From assembly GCA_963677885.1 (NCBI GenBank), contig OY782500.1, forward strand, positions 3,472,001-3,536,000: a stretch of 64,000 bases of DNA, in the 5' to 3' direction. The notes under the pieces were generated by a model that was not told where the DNA came from, did not search any database, and saw only the letters and a program-made list of their open reading frames with translations. A program made the position numbers and the translations under genes. Shown here piece after piece: positions 54,929 through 63,238 of the stretch (the stretch's first letter is position 1; each line of letters opens with the position of its first letter). This DNA comes from UBA1351 sp963677885 (GTDB taxonomy: Bacteria > Bacillota > Clostridia > Lachnospirales > Vallitaleaceae).

Positions 54929-56347
54929 ATGAGAAAATCAGCCTCCAGATGGAGGAAACAGTGGCTGCCTGCATTATTGGTACCGGTCATGGCCTTTGGT
55001 GGCTTTATGGGGACCCAGGTCCTAAGAGCCGAAGAAGAAATACCGGTCCTAACCAAGGAAGCCTTTATAGATGAAGTTTTAACCGATAATACTACTGTTC
55101 TAAGTTTGGAACGTCAATTAGATGATTTACAGGAACAGAAATCACAATTGGCAATACAGAATGAACAATTGCAAAATATGTTTGAGAATGTTGATGAGTA
55201 TAATAAGCTTCTCAATCAATATAACCTTGAGAAAGACATCTATACACATAGAAGATATCTTGAATTATCATATAAAAGTTACCTGAATTCTTTGGGTATG
55301 GGGCCAGCATTATCAGCCGATGAATTGACTGAACTAAGTAATACTACATTAATTCTTACAACAAATGGAGAAATAAGTACAATAATGGCTATCTCTGATT
55401 ACATAAAGTATAGAGAGCTTAACTATGGATACAAAATGCTTGGATTTGGGGATGAGCCAGTTAGTGATTTGGCAGAATTTAATTATTTTGTATATCCTAC
55501 TAAGATTGCCTCTAAAAATTTAGATGCAGGTATAAAATCATTATACGCAGGTATTGAATCAGCCAAGAAGGGTATTTCTACAGGTTCGTCTATGCTTTAT
55601 GATACATTGCTAATGATGTCTGAAACACTTAATATTCTGGAAAAGAATTATAATTTGTTAGAAAAAGCTTACTATGATGGAGATACACTTAGAAATAATG
55701 GTTTTGTTTCAAATGTTGAATTAGAAGCCCTAGAAAATGATTATTTAATTGCAAAATTTACTCTGGAAAATTTTGAAAGAAATATTGATAATCTTAAAAT
55801 GAATGTAAATCAGATGAGAGGTGCAGAAATAGATCAAAATTTCGAGACAAAAGGTTCGAAGGTATTAATTATCCAATTAATGGATATAGATGTATATGTT
55901 GAATCTGTAATAAAAAATGATAGTGATATTATTTCAGCAAAGGAAAAACTCAATAATCAGGAAGAAGCCTTTAAATTAGTAGAGTACTATTTTCCAAGTA
56001 GTACTGAGAAATATCAGCAAGAATTAAGCTTATTACAATCATATAGAAATGATTATGAGTTAATAAAAATCGAAAAAGAAATTGAAATAAGAAATGATTA
56101 CTTCAAAGTAATAGAAGCAAGAAATTCTTATATGGTTGCAAGGCAAGATTTCGAAACTATGAATAATACACTAGAAGAAGTAACTGTAAACTATGAATTA
56201 GGTTTTATAACATATGATACTATAAATGAAGTTAGTTTAGGTGTCTATCAAGCTGCAAATAATCTGAGTGAAAGTGGTAGACAATATTATGACTCACTTG
56301 AAACGCTATATATAGGTTCGGGTCTTGAAATACCATATAAGGAGTAG
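54929..56347 (+). CDS. TolC-like coiled-coil exported protein 1
   Basis: 472 residues. A signal peptide ends near VLRA-EEE (about residue 34). The rest is largely helical with coiled-coil stretches, as in outer-membrane efflux proteins (for example RNDYFKVIEARNSYMVARQDFE, and a late YELGFITYDTINEVSLGVYQA, which resembles the TolC 'ELGLITRLDLLEA' repeat). It follows the RND pump by about 130 bases (RBS GGGAG). A TolC-like partner is expected in Gram-negatives but not in a monoderm. The gene is clearly AT-richer than the pump genes. Confidence 0.65.
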   Translation: MRKSASRWRKQWLPALLVPVMAFGGFMGTQVLRAEEEIPVLTKEAFIDEVLTDNTTVLSLERQLDDLQEQKSQLAIQNEQLQNMFENVDEYNKLLNQYNLEKDIYTHRRYLELSYKSYLNSLGMGPALSADELTELSNTTLILTTNGEISTIMAISDYIKYRELNYGYKMLGFGDEPVSDLAEFNYFVYPTKIASKNLDAGIKSLYAGIESAKKGISTGSSMLYDTLLMMSETLNILEKNYNLLEKAYYDGDTLRNNGFVSNVELEALENDYLIAKFTLENFERNIDNLKMNVNQMRGAEIDQNFETKGSKVLIIQLMDIDVYVESVIKNDSDIISAKEKLNNQEEAFKLVEYYFPSSTEKYQQELSLLQSYRNDYELIKIEKEIEIRNDYFKVIEARNSYMVARQDFETMNNTLEEVTVNYELGFITYDTINEVSLGVYQAANNLSESGRQYYDSLETLYIGSGLEIPYKE

Positions 56348-56350
56348 ATT

Positions 56351-57427
56351 ATGAAAAATATATTAAAAAAGACTGTATTTGTTATGCTTATACTATCCAT
56401 GTTAATTACTCCAACAATGGGAGAAGAAGCAACGGATAAATTAATGTTGGATATGATAACACTTGAAATGGCTGAGAATACATATGAGATAAAAAAGCTT
56501 GATTATGAGATTCTCCAATATCAAGACAAGTATGATGAGGCTCAAAGAGACAGATTTTCAGGGGGCTCAACATTAGAAAGTCTGCTAAGTCAACGATATA
56601 ATGTTATTAAAGCTCAGATGGACTTGGATTATTCAATATGGAACAGAGAACAAAAAAGTAAAGAAGTTAAATTGAATAGCGAAGAATTATTTTTTGACTA
56701 TATTCTTGGTCTTGATGAAATTGAATTACATAAACTCATTTTAACAGATAAACAAACATCGCTTGATGAAGCTAAAGAGAAGAATAAACTTGGACTAAAT
56801 ACGCTTAAAGAAATAAGAAGTGCAGAGTTGCAGGTTGAAAACCAAATGTATCATATTCAGTCCCTTGAAAACAATTTGAGTTTGATAATGTATGAACTTA
56901 ATAAAAACTTACGCTGGGAATTAACAAAAGTTATCGATGTAGTCTATGAAGAGATACCTCGTGTTGAAAAGGTAGATATTGATATTGCTAAAGTAGTTGA
57001 AGAATCTTTAGTTGATCATGGTGATGTAGTTAAAAAGGTACAAAATCTTGAGATGAAAGAAGCTTATATCGAAGCTTTGGACAATGCTGGTACCATAAAA
57101 TCAAGTAATGATTACGTTGATGCGCTAAGAAATAAAGAATTGGCGATACTCGAATTAGCAGAAGCGAAAAGTAATCTTGAATTCAAGATACGAAGTGAGT
57201 TTAATAATCTAATTAGCAGTGAACAAAGTGTGAAAATTAAAGAGTTAGAACTAGAAAACGTATCTAGTCAATTAAGTATTATGATGAAAAGATTTGAATT
57301 AGGCTTAGAAACACAAGCTGCTTTAAATAGTGCAATAAGAGAAGAACAAATTGCTAATATATCACTTGAGAGAGCTAGGTTAGAGCTATACTTTTTGTAT
57401 AATGAATTCGTTAATAAGTATGAATAA
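56351..57427 (+). CDS. TolC-like coiled-coil exported protein 2
   Basis: 358 residues starting 3 bases after the previous stop (AAGGAG). A signal peptide ends near TMG-EEA (residue 25). Helical throughout, with KLGLNTLKEIRSAELQVENQMYHI and RFELGLETQAALNSAIREEQIANISLERA matching the TolC-type helical hairpin style. It looks like a shorter relative of its neighbour; the two may form a mixed channel or a wall-spanning conduit (inference). A terminator closes the operon. Confidence 0.62.
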   Translation: MKNILKKTVFVMLILSMLITPTMGEEATDKLMLDMITLEMAENTYEIKKLDYEILQYQDKYDEAQRDRFSGGSTLESLLSQRYNVIKAQMDLDYSIWNREQKSKEVKLNSEELFFDYILGLDEIELHKLILTDKQTSLDEAKEKNKLGLNTLKEIRSAELQVENQMYHIQSLENNLSLIMYELNKNLRWELTKVIDVVYEEIPRVEKVDIDIAKVVEESLVDHGDVVKKVQNLEMKEAYIEALDNAGTIKSSNDYVDALRNKELAILELAEAKSNLEFKIRSEFNNLISSEQSVKIKELELENVSSQLSIMMKRFELGLETQAALNSAIREEQIANISLERARLELYFLYNEFVNKYE

Positions 57428-57470
57428 TCAAATTTATATGATGATATACCATGAAATCTAGTGTAATTAG

Positions 57471-57498
57471 GTAGCTACTGTGAAGTGGCTACTTTTTT
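57471..57498 (+). terminator. Terminator of the efflux operon
   Basis: GTAGCTAC pairs with GTGGCTAC (one G-U) around TGTGAA and is followed by six T residues. Confidence 0.88.
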
Positions 57499-57595
57499 CT
57501 TTGATATAATAAGATTATCATATGATTAGTCAGTCAGACTTGCATAAAATAGTAATAAATCGTAAAATGAAGCCATCAATTAAAAGAGGTGTATT

Positions 57596-59671
57596 ATGAG
57601 CAAAGCATTAGTTTTAGCGGAAAAACCATCTGTAGGAAGAGATATAGGAAGAGTCCTTGGCTGCGTCAAGAAAAGCCAGGGATACTTTGAAAATAAAGAT
57701 TACATCGTAACCTGGGCTATGGGCCACTTGGTTTCCTTAGCTGCTCCTGAGAAGTATAAGAAAGAGTGGGCTAATTGGGAAATGGAACCCCTTCCTATGT
57801 TGCCAAATCAATTTAAGCTGGAGATTTTAAAACCTACATCCAAACAGTATTTTTTAGTAAAAAAACTCTTGGAAAGACAGGATGTCAGTCAAGTGATCAT
57901 TGCTACAGATGCGGGCCGCGAAGGTGAATTGGTTGCTCGTTGGATTCTGGATTTTGCCCACTGTAAGAAGCCTATAAAAAGACTGTGGATTTCATCAGTA
58001 ACCGATAAGGGGATTCGCCAGGGATTTGCCAAGCTGGTTGATGGAAGTAAGTATAATGGACTTTATTATGCGGCCAGAGCCAGAGCCAAGGCTGACTGGA
58101 TTGTCGGTATTAACGGAACAAGAGCCCTGACCTGTAAGTATAATGCAAGTCTATCCATGGGAAGGGTCCAAACACCAACCATAGGTCTTGTTGCTAAGCG
58201 GGAGAAGGATATTCAAACCTTTAAACCTAGAAAGTACTATGAACTGATTCTACAGGTTGGAGATTTTAAACTGCGCTGGCAGGGTGATAAGTTCAATCAT
58301 GATAAAGTTGAGGAAGTCCTAAAGCAGGTTAAAGCCAGCAAGGAAACGGGGAGTATCAAGGTAACCGGATACAGCCAGCAGGTGAAGAAAATATACTCCA
58401 AGGGTCTTTATGACCTGACAGAGCTCCAGCGTGAAGCGAATAAGATCCATGGATTTTCCGCCAAAGAGACCTTGAATATTATCCAGGGGCTTTACGAGCA
58501 CCACAAGGTCTTGACTTACCCACGTACTGACTCTAAATTTCTGACCGATGATATTGTTGAGACCTTAAAGGACAGGGTTAGGGCTTGTAGAAGCATCGGT
58601 GAAAAGGAAGAAATATCTTACTTGATGAAACACGAAATAAAAGGCAACAAGAACTATGTCAACAATGCTAAAGTCGGTGACCATCATGCCATTATCCCCA
58701 CGGAAATGCAGCCTGATTATACGGCTTTTTCAGCCAAGGAACAAAAGATATACAATATGGTTGCCAGACGCTTCATTGATACCCTTCTGCCTCCTAGAGA
58801 AGAAAAAGAAATCAAGCTGGAAGTTGGACTTGGAAGTGAAAAATTTGTAGGTAAGGTAAGAAAGCCAGCAGGAATATCGGAGGATTCTAACAGTCAATTG
58901 AAGGACTATAAATCCGGAGAATCCATACAGTTCCTAGGTGCAAAAATTGATGTCGGTTCAACTAGTCCTCCAAGTCTTTTGTCTGAAGGTGACTTGCTTC
59001 ATGAGATGGAAAAGGCAGGTCTTGGTACAGTGGCTACCCGTTCGGACATTATAGAAAAAATCATCAATAACCAATATGTAGATATGACTAACAACCTGCT
59101 TAGAATAACCAAAACAGGCAAACAGTTATTGGACCTGGTTCCTGATAAAATAAAGACTTCAGACCTGACTTCCAAGTGGGAAGCTGATCTGGAAAAGATA
59201 GCAAAGAATCAATATAGGGAAGAAGACTTCATGAAAGAGATGGTTGCTTTTACCAAGGAAATTGTCTCTGAAATAAAGAAGTCAGACCAGACCTTCAAAC
59301 ATGAAAATGTATCCAGTGAATCCTGTCCTGATTGTGGTCAAAAATTGCTGGTTCAAAAAAACAAACATGGCATGCGGCTGGTATGTCCAAATAGAGAATG
59401 TGGATATCGAAAAAACTTATCTAAAGTGACCAATGCCAGATGTCCCCAGTGTCACAAGAAAATGGACATGGTTGGTCAGGATGATAAAAAGACTTTTGTC
59501 TGCAAATGTGGCTATAAGGAAAAACTGGAAAGCTTTAACAAGCGTAAGGAATCCTCCAATAAGCAGATGTCCAAACGGGAAGTCCAACGCTATATGAAAA
59601 AGTCAGAAGCCAAAGAGGAATCCTTTAATAATCCTTTTGCTGACCTTCTGGGAGATTTGAAGAAGAAGTAA
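57596..59671 (+). CDS. topB: DNA topoisomerase III
   Basis: 691 residues, type IA topoisomerase that decatenates DNA. Toprim: VLAEKPSVGRDIGRVLG and TDAGREGELVARW. The active-site Tyr is Y308 in LTYPRTDSKFL. The C-terminal region has zinc-ribbon cysteine sets (CPDCGQ…CPNRECG and CPQCHK…CKCG). Start at 57596 with AGAGGTG upstream. Single gene between a terminator and the chemoreceptor leader. Confidence 0.95.
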   Translation: MSKALVLAEKPSVGRDIGRVLGCVKKSQGYFENKDYIVTWAMGHLVSLAAPEKYKKEWANWEMEPLPMLPNQFKLEILKPTSKQYFLVKKLLERQDVSQVIIATDAGREGELVARWILDFAHCKKPIKRLWISSVTDKGIRQGFAKLVDGSKYNGLYYAARARAKADWIVGINGTRALTCKYNASLSMGRVQTPTIGLVAKREKDIQTFKPRKYYELILQVGDFKLRWQGDKFNHDKVEEVLKQVKASKETGSIKVTGYSQQVKKIYSKGLYDLTELQREANKIHGFSAKETLNIIQGLYEHHKVLTYPRTDSKFLTDDIVETLKDRVRACRSIGEKEEISYLMKHEIKGNKNYVNNAKVGDHHAIIPTEMQPDYTAFSAKEQKIYNMVARRFIDTLLPPREEKEIKLEVGLGSEKFVGKVRKPAGISEDSNSQLKDYKSGESIQFLGAKIDVGSTSPPSLLSEGDLLHEMEKAGLGTVATRSDIIEKIINNQYVDMTNNLLRITKTGKQLLDLVPDKIKTSDLTSKWEADLEKIAKNQYREEDFMKEMVAFTKEIVSEIKKSDQTFKHENVSSESCPDCGQKLLVQKNKHGMRLVCPNRECGYRKNLSKVTNARCPQCHKKMDMVGQDDKKTFVCKCGYKEKLESFNKRKESSNKQMSKREVQRYMKKSEAKEESFNNPFADLLGDLKKK

Positions 59672-59746
59672 TATGTCGTTAGATGTGGAGGCAAACCTTT
59701 TGTCCCCAACATCATAGTTATAATATATAAAAAAATATAATAATAT

Positions 59747-59811
59747 ATAAAAGCCTCTAGTAAAATTTTGCTATAATTTAGTAAAATTTATATTGGGAGG
59801 CTTTTATTTTG
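59747..59811 (+). promoter_or_regulatory. Inverted repeat covering the SD of the chemoreceptor gene, with an internal -10
   Basis: ATAAAAGCCTC (59747-59757) is perfectly complementary to GAGGCTTTTAT (59797-59807), which includes the SD of the next gene. Between them lie TATAAT (59772-59777) and two direct repeats TAGTAAAATTT 21 bases apart. The right arm is followed by TTTTATTTT, so it could also end topB transcripts. Confidence 0.6.
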
Positions 59812-61305
59812 CACAAGACAGACTTGAGAAATCAAAACGAAATTGAAGTGACTTTGAACATCATTAAGTTTACACGACTCATGCAGATCCTTTTATTGTT
59901 AACTGTTGTACTGAATCTTTTTGGCCTATTTCTATTATCCACCAGCCAGCTGATCCTGGTTATCGGTGTTGGTTTGTTTCCCCTTGTCATTGCTCCCCTA
60001 TATCATAAAAAAATATTGCCCTTACAATGGACAAAAGTTGGTTTGGTTGTCTTTTTCTGCCTTTTTGCAACGGTGTCCTATAGTGTTGCGTTTGCCAATG
60101 TTACCCTTCTTTTTCTAGTACCTTTTGGGGTCGCTCTGAGTTATTATGATAAAAAACTGATTATCCTTTCCATTGCTGTAACCATCCCCGGTTTCCTTAT
60201 TGGAGAATGGTTTGCATCGGCCGGAAATCAGATTATTGAGGCTCAGGTCCAGTGGATTCCCCTCCATTTTGTTATGTATCTTTTACAGCTGTCTGTTCTT
60301 GCTTTTTTGTTTATCAGCATAGCTAAAAGGGCTGTTCATATGTTGGAAACCAATGAAGCCTATATTCACCGTCAGGAAAAGGTTTTCAAACAGACAGATG
60401 GTATGTCCCATGAACTTAATGATGCTGTCAGTCATCTTGACTGTGAAATGTCAGAGCTTCAAGAGGCAGTAAAAAATATAAGCCACATGATACAACAGAT
60501 TGCTGGAGATACTGAAGGTTTGGTTTCCGGTGTTGATGATGCTTCTACAGGGTTTGACAAAATCGATGAAGCAATAAAAACAAGCGGGATTAGAGCCGGA
60601 GCTATAGCTGATGAAATCGAGCTCCTTAGTGCGTCTTCCAATCAGGCAAAAAATGAATTGCTTCAATCGGTGGGTGAAATCAAGAAAATCGAATCCTATA
60701 CGGATAAAACCAAAAGTTCGATTAATCTTTTGCGGGAAAGTGCAGGAGATATTGATCAGAGCATCAATCTAATTACCTATATTTCTGATGAGACCAATCT
60801 CTTATCCCTAAATGCGTCCATCGAGGCTGCCAGAGCAGGGGAGTATGGCAGAGGATTTATGGTAGTAGCCGGTGAGGTGAAAAAATTGGCAGAACAGTCT
60901 AACCAATCGGCCCTTAATATCAGTGATGTGCTTCAAAAGGTAATGGTCAGTAGTGATGATGCTAATCTGGCCATTCACGATACCTATGATATGGTTGTCT
61001 ATGCCTTGGAAATGATTGAACGTACAGTAAAAAGCTTTGATCTGTTTATTGAAAAGCAAAAAATTCTACAAGAAGAGGCAGGCAAAATAAGATCTCATAA
61101 TCAAGCCCTCAATCAAACCAGCCAGGCGATCAGGGACCAGATGAAGGGCTTGAAAACCAGGGCATATGGGAATTTTGACTCCATTACTTCCATCGCAGGA
61201 ACTATTGAACAGATTCAAGTGTCTTATCAAAATATCGGTGGGGACATATCAAAAGTTAAAAATCAATCCCAAGAACTTACATACATGGGACATTTAGAAA
61301 ACTAA
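59809..61305 (+). CDS. Methyl-accepting chemotaxis-type protein without extracellular domain
   Basis: 498 residues from a TTG start (GGGAGG eight bases before). Five or six membrane helices in the first ~180 residues with only short loops, then a cytoplasmic coiled-coil. The signalling tip is TNLLSLNASIEAARAGEYGRGFMVVAGEVKKLAEQS. The lack of a large sensor loop suggests it senses something in the membrane, such as potential or fluidity, or a cytoplasmic signal. Confidence 0.9.
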   Translation: MHKTDLRNQNEIEVTLNIIKFTRLMQILLLLTVVLNLFGLFLLSTSQLILVIGVGLFPLVIAPLYHKKILPLQWTKVGLVVFFCLFATVSYSVAFANVTLLFLVPFGVALSYYDKKLIILSIAVTIPGFLIGEWFASAGNQIIEAQVQWIPLHFVMYLLQLSVLAFLFISIAKRAVHMLETNEAYIHRQEKVFKQTDGMSHELNDAVSHLDCEMSELQEAVKNISHMIQQIAGDTEGLVSGVDDASTGFDKIDEAIKTSGIRAGAIADEIELLSASSNQAKNELLQSVGEIKKIESYTDKTKSSINLLRESAGDIDQSINLITYISDETNLLSLNASIEAARAGEYGRGFMVVAGEVKKLAEQSNQSALNISDVLQKVMVSSDDANLAIHDTYDMVVYALEMIERTVKSFDLFIEKQKILQEEAGKIRSHNQALNQTSQAIRDQMKGLKTRAYGNFDSITSIAGTIEQIQVSYQNIGGDISKVKNQSQELTYMGHLEN

Positions 61306-61445
61306 TCTGCCATGCATAGAAAAAATAATATATCCAATAGAAAATCAAAAAAAAATTAGATGAATTTTTTCCTGCATCTTATAGAAGCAAAAAACTGTAG
61401 GATATTATCAAAAACATAAAAAATAAAAATTTTTCACAATTTTTG

Positions 61446-61474
61446 TTGACACAAAAAATTTATAGTGCTATTCT
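61446..61474 (+). promoter_or_regulatory. Promoter of the small-ORF / GNAT / MFS region
   Basis: TTGACA, 17 bases and TATTCT. Transcription would start near 61482, about 80 bases before the small ORF. The stretch 61306-61440 is AT-rich with no other signal. Confidence 0.7.
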
Positions 61475-61560
61475 GTATGCAGATGCGAAAACAAATTAAG
61501 CAAATGTACTTGATTTGACAAATAATTGAATCGTAAATTTTAAGAAAAGGAGGTAGGAAC

Positions 61561-61677
61561 ATGATTAACTTAAGAAAAGTATTTATTCTCGATGCAGCAA
61601 CCATCAGTAAAGCCAGAGCTTTTGATTTTGGCACTGATACTAACCATGATGCCCTACCTCAAATGATGGAGTTTTAA
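61561..61677 (+). CDS. Small ORF, 38 residues, unknown function
   Basis: A strong SD (AAAGGAGG, 7 bases before) and clean start make translation very likely. The product begins MINLRKVFILDAATISK and ends HDALPQMMEF; I recognise no family. It is followed 2 bases after the stop by a stable stem and then two near-identical terminators before the GNAT gene. It could be a regulatory leader peptide or a functional small peptide. Confidence 0.6.
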   Translation: MINLRKVFILDAATISKARAFDFGTDTNHDALPQMMEF

Positions 61678-61678
61678 T

Positions 61679-61777
61679 CTGTAGTTTGGATATTGCATAG
61701 CTTTGCTACGCCGCGCCCCAATTACAGCCACAAACCGATTAGATTGAGCCATGGGTATCGACCCATGGCTTTTTTAG
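61679..61777 (+). terminator. Stem plus terminator after the small ORF
   Basis: CTGTAGTTTGG (61679-61689) pairs with CCAATTACAG (61718-61727) immediately after the stop codon, so a ribosome ending translation would cover it. Then AGCCATGGGT/ACCCATGGCT (61747-61770, 4-base loop) and TTTTTT form a perfect terminator. Confidence 0.82.
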
Positions 61778-61885
61778 TTTTTCTTAAGTGTTTGGAGACA
61801 GGTCTTATCGTCTTATTATCATGAATCAGGATACCTGAGTTCTTAGATAGGCGACATACAGGCAATTTCCCAACAAACAAGACGA

Positions 61886-61915
61886 AGCCATGGATATAAG
61901 ATCCATGGCTTTTTG
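61886..61915 (+). terminator. Second terminator with nearly the same stem
   Basis: AGCCATGGAT pairs perfectly with ATCCATGGCT around ATAAG, followed by TTTTT. It shares AGCCATGG/CCATGGCT with the terminator 139 bases earlier. The 347-base gap between the small ORF and GNAT is made of these two units, perhaps a duplication. Confidence 0.85.
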
Positions 61916-62024
61916 CGTGGGCATGAGGAGAATGCAAGCGTAGGACCATAGGGATGCCAAGCAGACCGTCATTAGAAAATAATACAATTCGAATATAGAT
62001 TTTTGAAAGATAGAGGGTAAGAGA

Positions 62025-63026
62025 ATGACGAAATTACGATTGAAAGAATCACAAGCAGAGAGCCAAATACCATTAAACCAAGAAAATGACATCATCTACA
62101 GACCTTTTGACTATGAGGATGATGAATCTATACAGACATTTTTGCAGGAGGCTTACGCACTTAAGGGTGTTGGTTACTCCTGGATGATTGACAGGTGGAA
62201 TTTTTCCAGAAGCTTATCCAGATGCATGCATGGTCTTACGGTTGATGAATGGAACGACCGGGTCATGATCCTCGAAGAGAAAGGTCATATGATCGGTGTG
62301 ATTAACTCAGAAGGTGAAAACCAGGGAGAAGGATTTTTTCAACTGATAAGAGATCAGTATCATGAAGAGACCATCAAAAGAATGTTTGATTTTGCAGAAG
62401 ACAAACTCATGGTGGAGGAAGAAAATCCTGAAAGCGGAAGCATAATCCGCAGGCTAGCACTTCGATTGAATCCGTTAATTCCGGGATTTGTTGAAGAGGC
62501 TCTCCTAAGAGGATACAAGAAAATTGACTGGCAGGAACCTACGGCGGAAATGACAGTGACTGAAGATACTGACCTTACCTATGAACTGCCAAAAGGATAC
62601 AGATTCATCTCAGGCAATAAAGTGTCCGGTAAAGAAAAAGCGGTCCTTCACCGAATGGCCTTTGGCTATGAAGATCCAAGCAGGGTCCTTGAAAAAAGAG
62701 CGGCCATTGGTTTTAAGACCATGGAGATCCAGCCCTTCTACAATGCTTTTCTGGATATTATTATTCTGAACGATGAAGATCATGCTGTATGTTTTGCAAA
62801 CTTTTGGTTTGATCCTGCTAATAAACTAGCTGTACTGGAACCTCTTGGAACCCATAAGGATTTCAGGAAAAGAGGGCTGGCCAAGGCTGCGGTTTATGAA
62901 GGTATCAAACGATGCATGGCACTAGGTGCCGAGAAAATTTATGTTGGGTCTGACCAGGACTTCTACAAGGCCATAGGCTTTGAAGTTGTGAGTCGATATG
63001 ATATTTACAAGAAAATTGAATCTTAA
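62025..63026 (+). CDS. Tandem GNAT-family acetyltransferase
   Basis: 333 residues, twice a single GNAT domain. The second half has a good acetyl-CoA loop (LGTHKDFRKRGLAKAAVYEGIKRCMALGAEKIYVGS) and the final strand YKAIGFEVVSRYDIYKK. The first half (IYRPFDYEDDESIQTFLQEAY) is a weaker GNAT-like fold. Substrate unknown. Followed by a small ORF and an MFS exporter in the same direction, which resembles resistance or small-molecule modification/export clusters. Confidence 0.85.
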   Translation: MTKLRLKESQAESQIPLNQENDIIYRPFDYEDDESIQTFLQEAYALKGVGYSWMIDRWNFSRSLSRCMHGLTVDEWNDRVMILEEKGHMIGVINSEGENQGEGFFQLIRDQYHEETIKRMFDFAEDKLMVEEENPESGSIIRRLALRLNPLIPGFVEEALLRGYKKIDWQEPTAEMTVTEDTDLTYELPKGYRFISGNKVSGKEKAVLHRMAFGYEDPSRVLEKRAAIGFKTMEIQPFYNAFLDIIILNDEDHAVCFANFWFDPANKLAVLEPLGTHKDFRKRGLAKAAVYEGIKRCMALGAEKIYVGSDQDFYKAIGFEVVSRYDIYKKIES

Positions 63027-63052
63027 GTGATGAAAGATAAAGAGGTATAAGG

Positions 63053-63205
63053 ATGAAATTAAATAAAAACCATAGAAAAAATAGTGGATTTACACTAAGA
63101 AGACGTCGTGATCAAGTTGGTTACCATATAGGAACCAACGACACCTACAACTACTTCGTCAATACCATGGACACTATGGATAACCTTAGAGTTCCAAGAC
63201 GATAA
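63053..63205 (+). CDS. Small ORF, 50 residues, basic, unknown function
   Basis: Starts 26 bases after GNAT with GAGGT six bases upstream; too short for routine gene calling. It is very basic at the N-terminus (MKLNKNHRKNSGFTLRRRRD), then Asn/Thr/Tyr/Met-rich, and ends NLRVPRR. No family recognised. Located between the acetyltransferase and the MFS gene in the same operon. Confidence 0.55.
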   Translation: MKLNKNHRKNSGFTLRRRRDQVGYHIGTNDTYNYFVNTMDTMDNLRVPRR

Positions 63206-63238
63206 AATACTACTGACTCTAAAGGATGAGGAAACACA

